A stretch of 64,000 bases of DNA from Micromonospora pisi (GCF_003633685.1 NZ_RBKT01000001.1:4278001-4342000); one strand, 5' to 3'; positions 33,176 through 42,052 are shown, counted from the first letter of the stretch. Notes: generated by a model from the sequence alone, not told the origin. Translations and numbers: made by a program.

Positions 33176-34321
33176 ATGACCTCGACCGATCCGCCACGGC
33201 TCACCGTACGCTCGACCGCCGATCTGATCTCGGCGGTTCCCTACCTGCTCGGGTTCCATCCCGCCGACAGTCTCGTGCTGCTGGCGATGCGGGACACCCG
33301 GATCGTCTTCGTCGCCCGCGGCGACCTTCCGGAGCCGGGCGATCCGGCCGCACTGCGCCAGGCCGCCGAATACCTGACCGCCGTGATCCGCCGGCAGGGT
33401 GCGCAGGCGGTCACCATCCTCGGCTACGGCCCGGCGCACCGGGTCACCCCGGCGGTGGACCAACTGGAGGCGGTGACCCAGGCCGCCGGCCTGATGGTCT
33501 TCGACGCGCTCCGGGTGAGCGACGGCCGCTACTGGTCCTACCGGTGTCACGAGCCCGGGTGCTGCCCACCGGAGGGGACCCCGTTCGACCCGGCCACCAG
33601 CGCGGTCGCCGCCGCCGCGACCTTCGCCGGCCACGTGGCGCTGCCCGACCGGGCCGCCCTGACCGAGCGGGTCGCCCCGGTCGGCGGCACCGGGCGGGCG
33701 GCGATGGGGTCGGCCACCGTACGGGCCCGTGAGCGCCTCGCCGACCTGCTCGCCACCGCACTGCCCGGTGATCCGACCGGCATCCGTTCGATCCGTGCGG
33801 CCGGGGCGGACGCGGTGCGGCGGGCCGAGGGCCGGCACCGTGCCGGCCAGCCGTTGCGGGACGACGAGGTCGCCTGGCTCTCCGTGCTCCTCACCCACCT
33901 GGACGTACGCGACCACGCGTGGGAACGGATCGGTGCGGACGACTGGCAGGTGGCGCTCTGGACCGATGTGCTGCGCCGGGCCGAACCGGGGTTGGCCGCC
34001 GCACCGGGAGCACTGCTCGCCTTCGCGGCCTGGCGGGTCGGGAACGGCGCGTTGGCGGCGGTGGCGGTCGAGCGGGCACTCGCCGACGACCCCGGGTATT
34101 CGATGGCGCAGCTGATGGCGGACGTGCTCAACGGCGGTCTGTCGCCCTCCGCGCTGGCGGAGAGCTGGGCGAACCCGACGAGTCCGAGCCGTACGGGACG
34201 CCGGGGCGGATCGTTGCGACGCCGCCCCGACCCGGGTGGGCCGCCTGCCCGGGTGGGGCGGCAGCGTCGGTCGAGGAGGTCCCGCCGCTACTGGCGACCC
34301 GCCCGGCGCGACGTCGGTTAG
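33176..34321 (+). CDS. DUF4192 family protein
   Basis: 381 residues. The N-terminal LTVRSTADLISAVPYLLGFHPADSLVLLAMRD is the opening of DUF4192, a family widespread in actinobacteria without an assigned role. YRCHEPGCCPPEGTPFDPATSAVAA and LSVLLTHLDVRDHAWERIG are the other family regions. A basic, arginine-rich C terminus of about 45 residues follows. ATG 33176 is favoured over GTG 33143. It precedes mobA by 70 nt. Confidence 0.85.
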   Translation: MTSTDPPRLTVRSTADLISAVPYLLGFHPADSLVLLAMRDTRIVFVARGDLPEPGDPAALRQAAEYLTAVIRRQGAQAVTILGYGPAHRVTPAVDQLEAVTQAAGLMVFDALRVSDGRYWSYRCHEPGCCPPEGTPFDPATSAVAAAATFAGHVALPDRAALTERVAPVGGTGRAAMGSATVRARERLADLLATALPGDPTGIRSIRAAGADAVRRAEGRHRAGQPLRDDEVAWLSVLLTHLDVRDHAWERIGADDWQVALWTDVLRRAEPGLAAAPGALLAFAAWRVGNGALAAVAVERALADDPGYSMAQLMADVLNGGLSPSALAESWANPTSPSRTGRRGGSLRRRPDPGGPPARVGRQRRSRRSRRYWRPARRDVG

Positions 34322-34378
34322 CGAGGTCGGGTGGATGCGGTGCGGACCGGTCGGCCCCACGGATCCATCGAGCGCGGC

Positions 34379-34393
34379 TACTGTGGATCGGTG
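34379..34393 (+). promoter_or_regulatory. Leaderless promoter of mobA
   Basis: TACTGT at 34379-34384 with a 6-nt spacer to GTG 34391; no ribosome binding site. Confidence 0.55.
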
Positions 34394-35053
34394 ATCGAAC
34401 TGGGGGCGGTGGTGCTCACCGGAGGCGCGGCCCGCCGGATGGGCGGGATCGACAAGCCCGCCGTCCCGGTGGCCGGACGGTCGATGCGGGACCGGGTCCT
34501 CGCGGCGGTCGCCTCGGCGAAGCCACGGGTCGTGGTCGGCCCGGCCGTCGACCTGCCGCCCGGGGTGTCCGCCACCCGTGAGCAACCACCCGGCGGCGGC
34601 CCGGTCGCGGCGACCGCCGCCGGCCTCGCCGCGCTCGGTGTGTCCGGCCCCGCCACGCTCGCTGTTCCCGACCCCGCTCATGGCCCGCCTGGTATCCGCC
34701 CCGAGCCGCCAGAGTTCGTCGCGTTGCTCGCCGCCGACCTGCCGCTGCTGACCGGGGAGGCGGTCGGTCTGCTGGCCGAACGGCTCGCCGGATCGCACGC
34801 GGACGGGGTGCTCTACCGGGACGACGACGGTCGACGACAACTGCTCTGCGGGGTGTGGCGGACCGCCGCCCTGGCCGCCGCCCTCGACCGGCTGCACCGG
34901 CAGCGCGGCGGAACCCTCGTCGGGGCGTCGATCCGCGCGCTGGTTGCCGAGTTGACCGTGGTCGAGGTCTCGTGGGCGGGATCCGGGCCACCACCCTGGT
35001 TCGACTGCGACACTGACGACGACGTACGCCGGGCCGAGGAGTGGACACGATGA
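34391..35053 (+). CDS. mobA: Molybdenum cofactor guanylyltransferase-like NTP transferase
   Basis: 220 residues. The nucleotidyltransferase signature is VVLTGGAARRMGGIDKPAVPVAG (LxGGxxxRMGxxK type). Next come FVALLAADLPLLT and LLCGVWRTAALAAAL, and the C-terminal FDCDTDDDVRRAEEW. MobA makes bis-molybdopterin guanine dinucleotide, but related enzymes (MocA) make the cytosine form, and the sequence alone does not decide. GTG 34391 was chosen because TACTGT lies six nt upstream and the LTGG motif follows at once. The DUF6457 gene follows. Confidence 0.85.
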   Translation: MIELGAVVLTGGAARRMGGIDKPAVPVAGRSMRDRVLAAVASAKPRVVVGPAVDLPPGVSATREQPPGGGPVAATAAGLAALGVSGPATLAVPDPAHGPPGIRPEPPEFVALLAADLPLLTGEAVGLLAERLAGSHADGVLYRDDDGRRQLLCGVWRTAALAAALDRLHRQRGGTLVGASIRALVAELTVVEVSWAGSGPPPWFDCDTDDDVRRAEEWTR

Positions 35054-35102
35054 CAGTTTCCGACCGGAGCGGGTCGCCCGCTCGGATCGTGGTGAGGCAC
35101 TG

Positions 35103-35366
35103 ATGGGGACGCTCGACGACTGGGTGGCGGCGGCCTGCGCCGAACTGGGGCTCGACCCGTCGACGGCAGAGGTTCCGGTCGTACTCGACCTGGCCCGGGA
35201 CGTCGCCCACCAGGTGCTGCGCCCGGGTGCGCCGGTCACGGCGTACCTGCTGGGGATCGCCGTCGGGCGCGGCGCGGACCCCGCACAGGCCGCCGGCCGA
35301 CTGGCCGCGCTGGCCCGGTCCTGGCCGCCGCCGGACGGCCCGGCCGCCTCCGACGACGCCGCCTGA
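35103..35366 (+). CDS. DUF6457 family protein, MobA-associated
   Basis: 87 residues, helical: MGTLDDWVAAACAELGLDPSTAEVPVVLDLARDVAHQVLRPGAPVTAYLLGIAVGRG. This is the DUF6457 layout, a small protein often found beside or fused to MobA-like transferases, so it probably serves cofactor maturation (inference). The ATG at 35103 follows GTGAGG; the gap from mobA is 49 nt. No catalytic motif is apparent. Confidence 0.78.
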   Translation: MGTLDDWVAAACAELGLDPSTAEVPVVLDLARDVAHQVLRPGAPVTAYLLGIAVGRGADPAQAAGRLAALARSWPPPDGPAASDDAA

Positions 35367-35472
35367 GCGGGGCCCGTGGCGGATCCCGTCGCTGTCTGTC
35401 CGATCCGGGTCCGCTCTCTGCCCAGCCGAGGTTGCGCTGGGTAGGGTGTGTGCCTGACGGACGGAGGCGATC

Positions 35473-36639
35473 ATGAACGCAGAGCACCCCTCGGCGACTG
35501 GTTCCGGCGCGACCGACCCTGCGGCGGGCGAGCTTGCCGCGACCGGGCCGGCCACGGTCGGCGACGCCTGGCCCGGCCAGCACGACTCGATCCTGCTCGA
35601 CGAGCCCAGCACCGCCGACCTCCAGGCGAAGGTGACCGAGGCGTGGCAGGAGTTCGCCCGAGCGTTGGCCGCCGCGCTACGTACGCTTCCGGCCGGGGCA
35701 CGGCTGGAGGTGACCCTCGACCCCACCGCCTCCGGCACCGGCGACGCCATCTACTCGGTCAGCATCGAGATCCTCGCCGAGGGTCGGATCGGTGCCCGTG
35801 CGGTCGGCAACTCCGCGCTACCGGAGGGCTTCCGGCTCAACCGGAGCGCGGTGGCCGAGATGGTGGCGCTCGGCTGGTCGCCACCGGGTGTGGTCGAGGG
35901 CTCCGGTCCGCATTTCGGGCTGCGTAGCGGTACGTCGGAGGCGAGCCGACTGGCCACCACCGTCGTCCGTACGCTCCGCGACGTCTACGGTGCGCCGCAT
36001 CCGGCCTTCCTGGTCTACCTGGCCCAGGGCGCCGATGACGAGTTCCTTGCGGTCGAACCGCTCGGCACGGCGCGTGCCGCGCTCACCCCCGACGCCGAAT
36101 CGGACGACGGCACCGAGGTCGACCTGGACGAGGCGCTGGCCGCCGCCCGGGCCGCCCAGGGGGTCGGCGACGACGTGATCCCGCTCGAGGAGCGGGTCCG
36201 GACGGTTGTGTCGGCCATGATGAAGTCCACTCCGGAGCATCTGCAGGTTGACTCGGACGGTGACCTCAACATCCGGGCCGGCTCGGCGATGGTCTTCGTA
36301 CGGGTCCGCGACAACCCGCCCCTGGTGGATGTCTTCTCGCCGGTCCTGACCGAGATCGAGCCGACCGAGCAGCTCTACGTCAAGCTCTCCGAGCTGACCA
36401 ACCGGATGCCGATCGGGCGGCTCTACTGCACCAACGACACGGTCTGGGCGTCCATCCCGGTTTTCGGCCGTAACTTCCAGGCGACTCACCTGATGCTGGC
36501 GGTCCAGGTGATGACGGGGCTCGCCGACGAACTCGACGACCGGTTGCACGGCGAGTTCGGCGGCAAGCGGTTCTTCGGCGAGGGGGACAAGCCGACCAAC
36601 CGGGAGACCGGCGAGCACCGTACCGGCATGTACCTGTAG
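35473..36639 (+). CDS. YbjN-type (TY-Chap) peptide-binding chaperone-like protein
   Basis: 388 residues with an acidic linker at about 215-240. The N-terminal domain is WQEFARALAAALRTLPAGARLEVTLDP...; the C-terminal part (about 245-365) is LEERVRTVVSAMMKSTPEHLQVDSDGDLNIRAGSAMVFVRV, then RLYCTNDTVWASIPVFGRNFQATHLMLAVQVM, the YbjN fold with its long final helix. Such tandem modules in actinobacteria are described as YbjN/T3SS-chaperone-like peptide binders. ATG 35473 follows GGAGG, so it has a normal leader. It is convergent to the beta-propeller gene. Confidence 0.78.
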   Translation: MNAEHPSATGSGATDPAAGELAATGPATVGDAWPGQHDSILLDEPSTADLQAKVTEAWQEFARALAAALRTLPAGARLEVTLDPTASGTGDAIYSVSIEILAEGRIGARAVGNSALPEGFRLNRSAVAEMVALGWSPPGVVEGSGPHFGLRSGTSEASRLATTVVRTLRDVYGAPHPAFLVYLAQGADDEFLAVEPLGTARAALTPDAESDDGTEVDLDEALAAARAAQGVGDDVIPLEERVRTVVSAMMKSTPEHLQVDSDGDLNIRAGSAMVFVRVRDNPPLVDVFSPVLTEIEPTEQLYVKLSELTNRMPIGRLYCTNDTVWASIPVFGRNFQATHLMLAVQVMTGLADELDDRLHGEFGGKRFFGEGDKPTNRETGEHRTGMYL

Positions 36640-36670
36640 GGCGTGCCCGGACGATCCTCCCGGCCGGGGG

Positions 36671-38683
36671 TCAGGTCAGCTCCACCCAGCCGGCGGTGTC
36701 CATGGTGGAGAGTCGGGTGGCTTTCAGTCCGGCGTCCGAGACGGTCCAGAGCACGTCGCCCACCACCAGCGACCGGCGGACCGCCCCGTTGCGCTCCGGG
36801 CCGGCCTCGTCGGTCTGCTCGACGAGCCCGAGCGGCGTGAAGCCGCGTTCGTCCACCCGCAGGGTCAGCGCGCCCTGGGTGGGCATCCGCCGCCCGCCGT
36901 CCCCTCCCCTGTCGTACGCGGTCACCGGTACCACCACCAGTCGTTCGGCCGGCCAGTAGAGAAACGCGTGCGGGTCGGCCTCGGCCTCGGAGTGGCCCTG
37001 CTGTACGTGGTGCTGGGCCAGTCGTCGGGGCGAACCGAGGTCGGACACGTCGAAGAGGGAGAGCTGCGTTCCCTGGGTCATGCCCTGGCTGTTGGCCTCC
37101 TGGCCGACGCCGAGCAGCCGGTTGCCGTCGATCGGGTGCAGGTACGCCGAGTATCCGCTGATCTTCAGCTCGCCGATCACCCGTGGCGCGGCGGGACGGC
37201 GCAGGTCCACCGTGTACAGGGGATCGGTCTGGCGGAAGGTGACCACGTATCCGGTGCCACCGACGAAACGTACGGCGTAGATCCGTTCTCCCCGGCCGAG
37301 ACCGGTCACCCGCCCGACCTCGGTCAGCGTCCTGCCGTCGGCGCGCAGCACGTACACCGCAGAGCTGGACCGGGGGTCACCGCCCCGAGCCTGGCCGGTG
37401 GTGGTGGCGACGCGGAGATGACCGTCCCACTCCGACAACGCGTACTGATTGATCAGCCAGCCGGGCACGGTGGCGGAGGTGACAAAGCGCGGCGCGCCCG
37501 ACCCGGCGGTGTCGAACTGGTAGATCTCGGTGACCTCGTCCCTCGCGTCCGGGGCGAAGCCACGACCGGTGGCGGTCCGCCACCGCTGGTCGTTGCTGAG
37601 GTAGAGGTGGGACCCGTTGCTGTAGACGGTGTCGCCGTCGGCCACGACGGTGAGCGGGTCGCCGTCGGTCAGGCTGGTCGCGCCGAGGTCGAAGCTGAGC
37701 ACGGTGACCAGGGCGGTGCCGGAGTAGCTGGCGGGTCGCACCAGCCGGTCGCAGCCGACCTGGCCGGAGCGGGTCACGCCGCCGGTGGTGATCTCGTAGC
37801 GGGGGAGCCAGGCGTCGGCCGGCGCCTGGTCGATCAGGTCGCGGTTGCGCGCGGTCGCCTCTTCGTCGCTGCCGTCCTCCCGGTAGGGGAAGACCAGGCG
37901 TGGCGAGGAGCGAACGACGACCCGGACCGTGGCACCGACCTGGCGGGCGTCCACCAGGCTGCCGTCGGTGGCGTACTCGGCCAGGATCCGGGGCGCCCCG
38001 GTCAGGTCGACCAGGACCAACCGTGGCCCGCTGACCGCGTCCAGGGCCGGGGGCAAAACGTCGGGGCCGACCGCGACGTCGGAACGGGGTACGTCGGTCC
38101 GGGCCACGCCGCCGCCCCAGCCGTCCCGCACCAGCACCAGCGCCCGGTCGCCGTGCAGGAGCAGGCTGCTCTCGCTCCATCGGCCGGGGTCGGTGGTCGG
38201 AAAGAGCTCCAACCGTCCGGTACGTTGCCGACGGACCGGGTCGATGACGTGCAGTACGCCGCCGCCGACGGTGACGATCCGCCGGCCGTCGGTCTTGACC
38301 AGGTCCGGTTCGTCCACACCGGCCTCGTGCACGTTGGTGCCGGAGTAGCGGTCCGTCGCCTCGGCCTCGGCCGGCGGTGCTCCGGCGGGTAGTGCCCCCG
38401 CCACGGCGGCCCGCTCACCGCCGCCGGTCGCGTCTCGCAGCAGGCCGACCCCGCCGAATCCCCAGGGCCCGACGGATGACTTCGCGGCCGACCTCAGCTG
38501 GGTCAGCGCCTCCGCGCAGGAGTCGAAGGCGACGAGCCGCCAGCCACCGGCAGGTACGCCGGGATCCCGGATCGGGCGCTCGTCGGTCGGGCCCGGGGTG
38601 CTGCCGGCGACCAGTGCGAGGGTGGCGACCAGCGCACAGCCGGCGATGACGATGGTGGGGCGAGCGAGACGCCTTTGGGTCAT
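36671..38683 (-). CDS. Secreted beta-propeller domain protein
   Basis: 670 residues. The N-terminal hydrophobic segment TIVIAGCALVATLALVAGS acts as a signal or anchor. A Gly/Ala-rich stretch and then the propeller follow: YSGTNVHEAGVDEPDLVKTDGRRIVTV is the classic opening of the Beta_propel family (COG4880). FDVSDLGSPRRLAQHHVQQGHSEAEADPHAFLYWP and the C-terminal VVGDVLWTVSDAGLKATRLSTM are further blades. Members are extracellular, function undefined. ATG 38683 was chosen. A cysteine at 16 could make it a lipoprotein, though the hydrophobic run continues after it. A 20-bp tandem repeat lies in the upstream region. Confidence 0.85.
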   Translation of the reverse strand: MTQRRLARPTIVIAGCALVATLALVAGSTPGPTDERPIRDPGVPAGGWRLVAFDSCAEALTQLRSAAKSSVGPWGFGGVGLLRDATGGGERAAVAGALPAGAPPAEAEATDRYSGTNVHEAGVDEPDLVKTDGRRIVTVGGGVLHVIDPVRRQRTGRLELFPTTDPGRWSESSLLLHGDRALVLVRDGWGGGVARTDVPRSDVAVGPDVLPPALDAVSGPRLVLVDLTGAPRILAEYATDGSLVDARQVGATVRVVVRSSPRLVFPYREDGSDEEATARNRDLIDQAPADAWLPRYEITTGGVTRSGQVGCDRLVRPASYSGTALVTVLSFDLGATSLTDGDPLTVVADGDTVYSNGSHLYLSNDQRWRTATGRGFAPDARDEVTEIYQFDTAGSGAPRFVTSATVPGWLINQYALSEWDGHLRVATTTGQARGGDPRSSSAVYVLRADGRTLTEVGRVTGLGRGERIYAVRFVGGTGYVVTFRQTDPLYTVDLRRPAAPRVIGELKISGYSAYLHPIDGNRLLGVGQEANSQGMTQGTQLSLFDVSDLGSPRRLAQHHVQQGHSEAEADPHAFLYWPAERLVVVPVTAYDRGGDGGRRMPTQGALTLRVDERGFTPLGLVEQTDEAGPERNGAVRRSLVVGDVLWTVSDAGLKATRLSTMDTAGWVELT

Positions 38684-38735
38684 GGCCGGTACGACGTGTC
38701 GAGCGCGCCTCGCGTTCCGTCAGTCGGCCCACCGG

Positions 38736-38775
38736 TTTCCCCGGTGATCGGCAAGTTTCCCCGGTGATCGGCAAG
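38736..38775. repeat. Exact tandem duplication of a 20-bp unit
   Basis: Two adjacent identical copies of TTTCCCCGGTGATCGGCAAG, 53 nt upstream of the beta-propeller gene (minus strand) and 136 nt upstream of the next plus-strand gene. Confidence 0.85.
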
Positions 38776-38910
38776 GCGGAGCGGTCTAGCCCGATTTGCG
38801 GCGTTGCATCCACGAGAAATCCCATGCATGCTCTCTGTGACTGCTTCGTCACCCTGTTTCACGAAGAATATCGACAAAGGACGCTACTGCGCGCGTACCG
38901 GGAGGTATTG

Positions 38911-39393
38911 GTGATCGACAACCGCTCGCCACACTGGCACAAGCCCCACTATGCCCAACCCGAGCGCGAGGCGGACCTGTTTGCCGTACTTGACGGGGCG
39001 GACGTATCCGAGCCGGTCCGGGCGGCCGTGGCACACGCGCTGAAACGCCCTCCGCAGTTCCCCCGGCAATCCGGTCCCAGTTGGCCGGAGCAGGCCACCC
39101 ACACCCGCTACACGCTGCACCTCACCTTCCCCGCCGCGAACCTGGACGAGGCGCGGGCGCACGCGGTCAGCTACGCCGAAGGGCTCAGCGTGCTCCGACC
39201 CGAGGTCGGAGTGCACGCGCCCCTGCTCTCCCGGGCCGACACCTGGAACCACATCGAACCGCTCTTCTGTGGCGCGGTCGGACCGGACGACGAGGTCTGC
39301 GCGGACGTACGCGAGCACCCCGGCTTCCATCGCGCGGCCGGCCTCGGTGGCCTGAGCTGGGGTGGCAGCGACGCGGCTCCCGGTCTGCGCTGA
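38911..39393 (+). CDS. Conserved hypothetical protein
   Basis: 160 residues, no recognised family. It begins MIDNRSPHWHKPHYAQPEREADLFAVLDG and has a central THTRYTLHLTFPAANLDEARAHAVSYAEGLSVLRPEVGVH that looks like a ferredoxin-like beta-alpha-beta unit. The C-terminal half has two cysteines and ends AAGLGGLSWGGSDA. GTG 38911 has GGAGG at 5 nt (TTG 38908 is an alternative). It stands alone, convergent to the Lrp gene. Confidence 0.65.
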   Translation: MIDNRSPHWHKPHYAQPEREADLFAVLDGADVSEPVRAAVAHALKRPPQFPRQSGPSWPEQATHTRYTLHLTFPAANLDEARAHAVSYAEGLSVLRPEVGVHAPLLSRADTWNHIEPLFCGAVGPDDEVCADVREHPGFHRAAGLGGLSWGGSDAAPGLR

Positions 39394-39434
39394 ACAGCGC
39401 CGGTCTGCGCCGAACAGCGTCGTCGGGCGCCGGG

Positions 39435-39893
39435 TCAGCCGGCGGTCGGGGTGGGGATCACGGTCGGTGAATCGACCAGGCGGGACAGCACGATCATGCT
39501 CCGGGTCGAGGTGACGAACGGTTCCGCCCGTAGCCGTTCGAGCGCCTGTTCCAGGTGGGTGATGTCGGCCGCGCGGAGGTGGACCAGGGCGTCCGCCTCG
39601 CCGGAGACGGTGTACGCGCCCACCACCTCCGGGTGTCGCCGGGTCGCCACGGTGAGCTGCGCGGGTGTGGTGCGGCCGGTGCAGAAGAGCTCGACGAACG
39701 CCTCGGTGGTCCAGCCGACCGCGGCCGGGTCGACGACGGTGGTGAATGCCCGGATGACGCCGCCGGCGCGCAGCCGGTCGACCCGGCGCTTGACCGCCGG
39801 CGCGGAGAGTGAGACCCGGGTGCCGATCTCGGCGTACGACTGGCGCGCGTCGGCGATGAGCGACGCAATGATTCGCTGATCTATGTCGTCCAT
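39435..39893 (-). CDS. Lrp/AsnC family transcriptional regulator
   Basis: 152 residues. The N-terminal winged helix-turn-helix is DDIDQRIIASLIADARQSYAEIGTRVSLSAPAVKRRVDRLRAGGVIRAFT; the C-terminal RAM ligand domain has PEVVGAYTVSGEADALVHLRAAD. Lrp-type proteins sense amino acids. ATG 39893 was chosen; the open frame upstream reads into the promoter region. It is divergent from the DDAH-like gene across only 74 nt, so it very likely controls that gene and itself. Confidence 0.92.
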   Translation of the reverse strand: MDDIDQRIIASLIADARQSYAEIGTRVSLSAPAVKRRVDRLRAGGVIRAFTTVVDPAAVGWTTEAFVELFCTGRTTPAQLTVATRRHPEVVGAYTVSGEADALVHLRAADITHLEQALERLRAEPFVTSTRSMIVLSRLVDSPTVIPTPTAG

Positions 39894-39953
39894 CTGCAAC
39901 GTTCCGCCTCTAGCAAGCAACAGATCCGGCTGTTTGTGCAGCTTCAGCGTACC

Positions 39954-39970
39954 TACCCTTGGTATTCGTG
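39954..39970 (+). promoter_or_regulatory. Leaderless promoter of the DDAH-like gene
   Basis: TACCCT at 39954-39959, eight nt before GTG 39968, inside the short divergent region shared with the Lrp regulator. Confidence 0.5.
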
Positions 39971-40792
39971 AACCAGCGGCGGATCCCGCGAAAGCGGACA
40001 TATCTCTTGTGCGCACCTGAGTACTTCAGCGTGCAGTACGTGATCAACCCGTGGATGGATCCCACCGCGCCGGTCGACGTCGAGTTGGCGGTCAAGCAGT
40101 GGGACCGGCTGCGGGAGACCCTGCTCGGCCTCGGCCACACGGTGCACGTACTGCACCCGGAGCCGGGCCTGCCGGACATGGTCTTCGCGGCGAACGGGGC
40201 CTTCGTGGTCGACGGAACCGTCTACGGGGCCCGGTTCAGGTACGAGCAGCGCACCGCGGAGGCGGCCGCCCACCGGGCGTTCTACGAGGCCCAGGGCTGG
40301 CGGTACGTGGCGCCGACGGTGACCAACGAGGGTGAGGGCGACTTCGCCTACCTGCCGGACGCCCACGGCGGGACGATCCTGGCCGGGTACGGCTTCCGTA
40401 CTGAGGTGTCCGCACACGCCGAGGCGCAGGAGACGCTGGGCCGCCCGGTCGTCTCCCTACGCCTGGTCGACCCGCGCTTCTACCACCTGGACACCGCGCT
40501 GGCCGCGCTCGACGACCGGAACATCGCCTACTACCCGGGGGCCTTCTCGCCCGCCTCCCAGCAGGTGCTCGCCCAACTCTTCCCGGACGCCGTGCTCGCC
40601 GACGAGGTCGACGCGCTCGCCTTCGGTCTCAACCTGGTCGGCGACGGCCGGCACGTGGTCCTCAACAGCGAGGCGAGCGGTCTGGCCAGCAGGGTGGCGG
40701 CAGCGGGCTACGTGCCGGTGCCGGTCGAGCTGGGTGAGTTGAAGAAGGGTGGCGGCAGCGTCAAGTGCTGCATCGCCGAACTGCGCCACTGA
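39968..40792 (+). CDS. ddaH: Dimethylargininase/amidinotransferase-family enzyme
   Basis: 274 residues of the guanidino-group-modifying superfamily. GLPDMVFAANGAFVVDG is the substrate-binding loop, EGEGDFAYLPDA the acidic motif, FGLNLVGDGRHVVLNSEA follows, and the C-terminal KKGGGSVKCCIAEL carries the nucleophile cysteine. DDAH hydrolyses dimethylarginine to citrulline; arginine or ornithine-related substrates are possible in the same family. GTG 39968 fits a TACCCT element at 8 nt; a TTG at 39959 is an alternative. The partner Lrp regulator is divergent. ddaH naming is by family only. Confidence 0.82.
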   Translation: MNQRRIPRKRTYLLCAPEYFSVQYVINPWMDPTAPVDVELAVKQWDRLRETLLGLGHTVHVLHPEPGLPDMVFAANGAFVVDGTVYGARFRYEQRTAEAAAHRAFYEAQGWRYVAPTVTNEGEGDFAYLPDAHGGTILAGYGFRTEVSAHAEAQETLGRPVVSLRLVDPRFYHLDTALAALDDRNIAYYPGAFSPASQQVLAQLFPDAVLADEVDALAFGLNLVGDGRHVVLNSEASGLASRVAAAGYVPVPVELGELKKGGGSVKCCIAELRH

Positions 40793-40801
40793 GAGTCGGA
40801 T

Positions 40802-40837
40802 GGGCGGGGAAGCCGCTGGTGTACGGCGCCCCCGCCC
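40802..40837. terminator. Hairpin between DDAH-like gene and substrate-binding protein gene
   Basis: GGGCGGGG (40802-40809) pairs with CCCCGCCC (40830-40837) around a 20-nt loop with further short pairing, between two convergent genes. Confidence 0.55.
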
Positions 40838-40846
40838 GAAGTACGA

Positions 40847-42052
40847 CTAACCGAGCGTGGCCAACTCGTTGATCAGTACGTTGGAGAGCAACTGCCCGTC
40901 CCGCTGGACCTTGCGCAGGTACCACTTCTGCTGGGGGGTGCGGGGCTGGTTGAACTGCCACGGCCCACGCGGGCTGTCGATCTGCCCCACGTTGCCGAGG
41001 GCGAGGTTGACCTGCTGCGGGGTCGGGTTCGTGCCGGCGATCCGGATCGCCTTGTTCAACACCTGCGCGGCGTCGTACGAGGCCATCGCGTACGTGGTCG
41101 GCGAGGCGCCGTGCGCCTTGCGGAACGCCGACGCGAATCGGCGATTGGCCGCGTTGTTGAGGTCGGCCGAATAGTTCAGGGCGGTGAAGATCCCCTCTGC
41201 CTCCTCCGGCTTGAGTTCGTTCAGCACCGTGCCCTCGGTCAGGAAACCCGGCGCGTAGATCGTTTTGCGGTAGCCGGAGCCGCGTAGCTGCTTGACGAAC
41301 TCCACCGCCGCCGCACCGGCGTAGAAGCAGAAGATCGCATCCGGGTCCCGGTCCTGGAGCTGTTCGATCTTGGCCGAGAAGGCGCCCTTGCCGGGATTGG
41401 TGGAGAATTCGGTCCAGAGAACCGGACCGGCGATTCGCGGATCGGCCGCTCCGAACCCCCGTTGGAAGCCGGCCACCGCGTCCCGGCCGCTCTGCCCGTC
41501 CGGGGCGATAATGGCGACCTTCTGTCCGCGCGGAATCTTTCCGGCCACGTACGGCGCGATTGCCCGCCCGGGCTCGTCGTTGACGTACGACGTGCGCCAG
41601 ATGTAGACGACGCTCTGCAGGGTGGACGGCGAGGCGTTCGAACCGACCAGCGGCACCTTCGCCTGTTCGACCGCGTCCCGGATGCCGAGCATCACCGACG
41701 AGTCCACCACGCCGGTCAGGGCGAGCACGTTCTGCTTGAGCAGCCCGTCCAGGGCGGCCTTGCCGGTCTGGGCGGTCTCGCCCTCGTCGGCCTGGACCAA
41801 CTCCACCGGGTGCCCGCCGAGCCGCCCTTCGTTGAGGGCGAGGAAGAGCTGGAAACCCTTCACGATCTCGTCGCCGATGGGCTTGTAGCCGCCCGTCTGC
41901 GGAGCGAGGAGGCCGATCCGGACCGACCGGTCACTGACCGGTCCGCCGTCCGCCGCCACCGTCCCGGTGTCGGTACTACACGCGGCGGCGAGCCCGGTGC
42001 CGCCGAGTGCGGCAAAGAGTTTGAGCGCCTGCCTGCGGTCCATCTGCGACAC
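40847..42052 (-). CDS. ABC transporter substrate-binding lipoprotein (Leu/amide type)
   Basis: 401 residues. The signal sequence is RRQALKLFAALGGTGLAAAC, with a twin-arginine-like start and a lipobox cysteine at about 25. The periplasmic-binding fold has VRIGLLAPQTGGYKPIGDEIVKGFQLFL, VELVQADEGETAQTGKAALDGLL and SNASPSTLQS, as in the branched-chain amino acid, amide and urea receptors. GTG 42052 follows GGAGGA at 8 nt, so I use it over ATG 42043. No permease or ATPase genes lie beside it, so transport partners are elsewhere or it is a sensor. Ligand unknown. Confidence 0.88.
   Translation of the reverse strand: MSQMDRRQALKLFAALGGTGLAAACSTDTGTVAADGGPVSDRSVRIGLLAPQTGGYKPIGDEIVKGFQLFLALNEGRLGGHPVELVQADEGETAQTGKAALDGLLKQNVLALTGVVDSSVMLGIRDAVEQAKVPLVGSNASPSTLQSVVYIWRTSYVNDEPGRAIAPYVAGKIPRGQKVAIIAPDGQSGRDAVAGFQRGFGAADPRIAGPVLWTEFSTNPGKGAFSAKIEQLQDRDPDAIFCFYAGAAAVEFVKQLRGSGYRKTIYAPGFLTEGTVLNELKPEEAEGIFTALNYSADLNNAANRRFASAFRKAHGASPTTYAMASYDAAQVLNKAIRIAGTNPTPQQVNLALGNVGQIDSPRGPWQFNQPRTPQQKWYLRKVQRDGQLLSNVLINELATLG

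Noticed and set aside
33041-35239. Long N-terminal extension of the fructosamine kinase frame
   Set aside because: The region is antisense to DUF4192 and mobA, both well supported; the kinase fold is complete from 33040.
38736-38775. CRISPR-like repeat
   Set aside because: The two 20-bp copies are directly adjacent with no spacer.
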